A stretch of DNA of 12,211 bases. Source: an uncultured Candidatus Melainabacteria bacterium (GTDB taxonomy: Bacteria > Cyanobacteriota > Vampirovibrionia > Gastranaerophilales > Gastranaerophilaceae). Below are positions 11,147 to 12,211 of the stretch, piece by piece; position 1 is the stretch's first letter, and each line of letters begins with the position of its first letter. The DNA is taken from NCBI GenBank assembly GCA_934773085.1, contig CAKVMU010000028.1, positions 1 through 12,211 on the forward strand, in the 5' to 3' direction. The position numbers and the translations under genes were made by a program. Below the pieces are notes generated by a model. It ran no database searches. It saw nothing but the letters and a program-made list of their open reading frames with translations, and was not told the origin of the DNA.

Positions 11147-11626
11147 TTACCCCACAGCAACTAAATTCTTTAGTGTCAAATGAATATAATAAGAATAAGC
11201 GATGCCAAACAATGCGCCAACAACAACTTGCAACGGAGTGTGTCCCAACAATTCTTTAAGCTTTCCTCCGGCTTCTTTTAATTCCTGTTTATAAACGTCC
11301 ATAATAATTCTGTTTAGGCATGCCGCCTGCTTGCCGGCTGCTCGACGAACTCCTGCAGCATCATACATTACAATAAACGCATATCCTAAAGCGATTGCAA
11401 ACTCAATAGAACTAAATCCGCAGATTTGCCCAACCGTAGTAGACAGTCCCATAACTCCTGCTGCGTGAGAACTTGGCATTCCTCCGGTTGTTGTAAACAA
11501 TCTTAAATCAACTTGTCTTTTTACAAGAAGATGAAAGAAAAATTTCACAACTTGTGCTGCAATAATTCCGGAAAAAGCAACAAAAATCACTTCATAGCCC
11601 GTATTGTAAATATGACTGTAATTCAT
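11147..11626 (-). CDS. Divergent PAP2 family (DUF212) membrane protein
   Basis: The protein has 159 residues, typical of the DUF212 family. The conserved blocks are T-G-G-M-P-S-S-H-A-A-G-V (47-58), Y-D-A-A-G-V-R-R-A-A-G-K-Q-A (88-101) and L-G-H-T-P-L-Q-V-V-V-G-A-L-F-G (127-141). They echo the phosphate-binding residues of PAP2 phosphatases (S-S-H, R, G-H-T-P). Membrane segments are likely near 10-34, 52-70, 73-92 and 129-150. A lipid or isoprenoid diphosphate phosphatase function is suggested by the family relation and by the neighbour, but I know of no firm proof. The gene starts directly after the stop of the polyprenyl synthase gene (TAAATG) with GGGAG 6 bases upstream, so both are co-translated. 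The same gene pair is found in cyanobacteria, where the synthase is crtE. Confidence 0.93.
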   Translation of the reverse strand: MNYSHIYNTGYEVIFVAFSGIIAAQVVKFFFHLLVKRQVDLRLFTTTGGMPSSHAAGVMGLSTTVGQICGFSSIEFAIALGYAFIVMYDAAGVRRAAGKQAACLNRIIMDVYKQELKEAGGKLKELLGHTPLQVVVGALFGIAYSYYIHLTLKNLVAVG

Positions 11627-12211
11627 TTAAACTCCCAAAATTCTATTTTTTAATTTATCCAAAATCCCACTCAAGATTTCAGAATGATACTTGTCGATTA
11701 TACCATAACATTCTTCAATTAGCGAGCGGAATTTATTTTTGGCCTCTTCAAGCCCGTAAAGTGACACATAAGTGAGTTTCCCGCTGTTTTTATCTTTTCC
11801 GGTAGTTTTACCCAATTCTTCAAAAGTAGAAATTTCATCCATTATGTCATCATAAATTTGGAATGCTAACCCGAATTTTTTAGCAAATTCATCCATTTTA
11901 TTGAATTCATCTTCTGTAGCATTAGCAATAATAGCTCCTGTTCTCACCGCCAATCTGAATAACACAGCCGTTTTATTAAGGTGTATAAAATCTAAAGTTT
12001 CTTCCGGAGATTTTACATACTTTCCGCCTTCAGACTCTATATCGACAACTTGACCTGCAATCAAACCATACGCACCGCCAAATTTTGTATATTCATGAAT
12101 GATTTTTACCAATTGTTCTGCTGAAAGCCCCATTGATTTTTCAATAATAGTTTGAGGCGCATAAGTCAAAAGTGCATCTCCGGCAAGGACAGCATTTGCC
12201 TCCCCAAACAC
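11627..12211 (-). CDS. ispA: Polyprenyl (farnesyl/geranylgeranyl) diphosphate synthase, C-terminal part
   Basis: The gene enters from the right edge; about 195 codons are visible. The first visible residues, read as V-F-G-E-A-N-A-V-L-A-G-D-A-L-L, are internal to the enzyme, so the GTG at the edge is not a start. Visible family motifs are G-G-A-Y-G-L-I-A-G-Q-V-V-D-I, the H-L-N-K-T-A-V-L-F block, and the second aspartate-rich motif F-Q-I-Y-D-D-I-M-D-E followed by L-G-K-T-T-G-K-D-K-N-S-G-K-L-T-Y. The first DDxxD and the chain-length-setting residues lie outside the window, so the product (C15 or C20) cannot be told; the symbol is provisional. The enzyme would condense isopentenyl diphosphate with allylic diphosphates for quinone and undecaprenyl-type lipids. 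It ends where the DUF212 gene begins. Confidence 0.93.
   Translation of the reverse strand: MFGEANAVLAGDALLTYAPQTIIEKSMGLSAEQLVKIIHEYTKFGGAYGLIAGQVVDIESEGGKYVKSPEETLDFIHLNKTAVLFRLAVRTGAIIANATEDEFNKMDEFAKKFGLAFQIYDDIMDEISTFEELGKTTGKDKNSGKLTYVSLYGLEEAKNKFRSLIEECYGIIDKYHSEILSGILDKLKNRILGV

Overview
The window is AT-rich, gene-dense bacterial chromosome. It fits a non-photosynthetic relative of cyanobacteria (Melainabacteria/Vampirovibrionia, most likely Gastranaerophilales from an anaerobic habitat). The reasons are: the ribosomal protein S5 core reads like the cyanobacterial form; a polyprenyl-diphosphate synthase sits directly upstream of a divergent PAP2 (DUF212) gene, a pairing I recall from cyanobacteria; there is a ferredoxin-dependent 2-oxoacid oxidoreductase, as expected of an anaerobe; a MlaE-type lipid permease implies an outer membrane; and a flagellin, a group-3 sigma factor and a prepilin peptidase point to motility. 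The taxonomic call is inference from protein resemblance, not a database result.

Layout. 1-1116 (minus): the N-terminus of an isocitrate/isopropylmalate dehydrogenase behind a small TSCPD-domain protein, then a separate gene for a cytosolic EF-hand protein. 1228-4140 (plus): an orphan MlaE permease, then a second unit of a SigB/SigF/SigG-like sigma factor, a prepilin peptidase that overlaps it by 11 bases, and an unknown acidic protein. 4137-6714 (minus): a compact four-gene operon for a ferredoxin-dependent 2-oxoacid oxidoreductase (delta-alpha-beta-gamma). 6896-7750 (plus): monocistronic flagellin with its own promoter and strong terminator. 7945-10689 (minus): rpsE-rpmD-rplO-secY, a fragment of the usual spc ribosomal operon, ending at a bidirectional terminator. 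10690-11146: a 457-base non-coding stretch rich in repeats, including a G10 run and a 118-base imperfect palindrome made of 8-bp units. 11147-12211 (minus): the DUF212 protein and the C-terminal part of a polyprenyl-diphosphate synthase that runs off the window.

How the genes relate. The kor operon would oxidise a 2-oxoacid to acyl-CoA while reducing ferredoxin; a nearby dehydrogenase on the same strand could, if it is isocitrate dehydrogenase, supply 2-oxoglutarate. The sigma factor and prepilin peptidase are probably translationally coupled, which recalls the known role of cyanobacterial SigF in type IV pilus expression. S5, L30, L15 and SecY join ribosome assembly to protein export. Most of the window is housekeeping. 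The parts least explained are the 10690-11146 intergenic region, the sigma-peptidase coupling, the altered active-site motif of the prepilin peptidase, and the unknown protein at 3739-4140.
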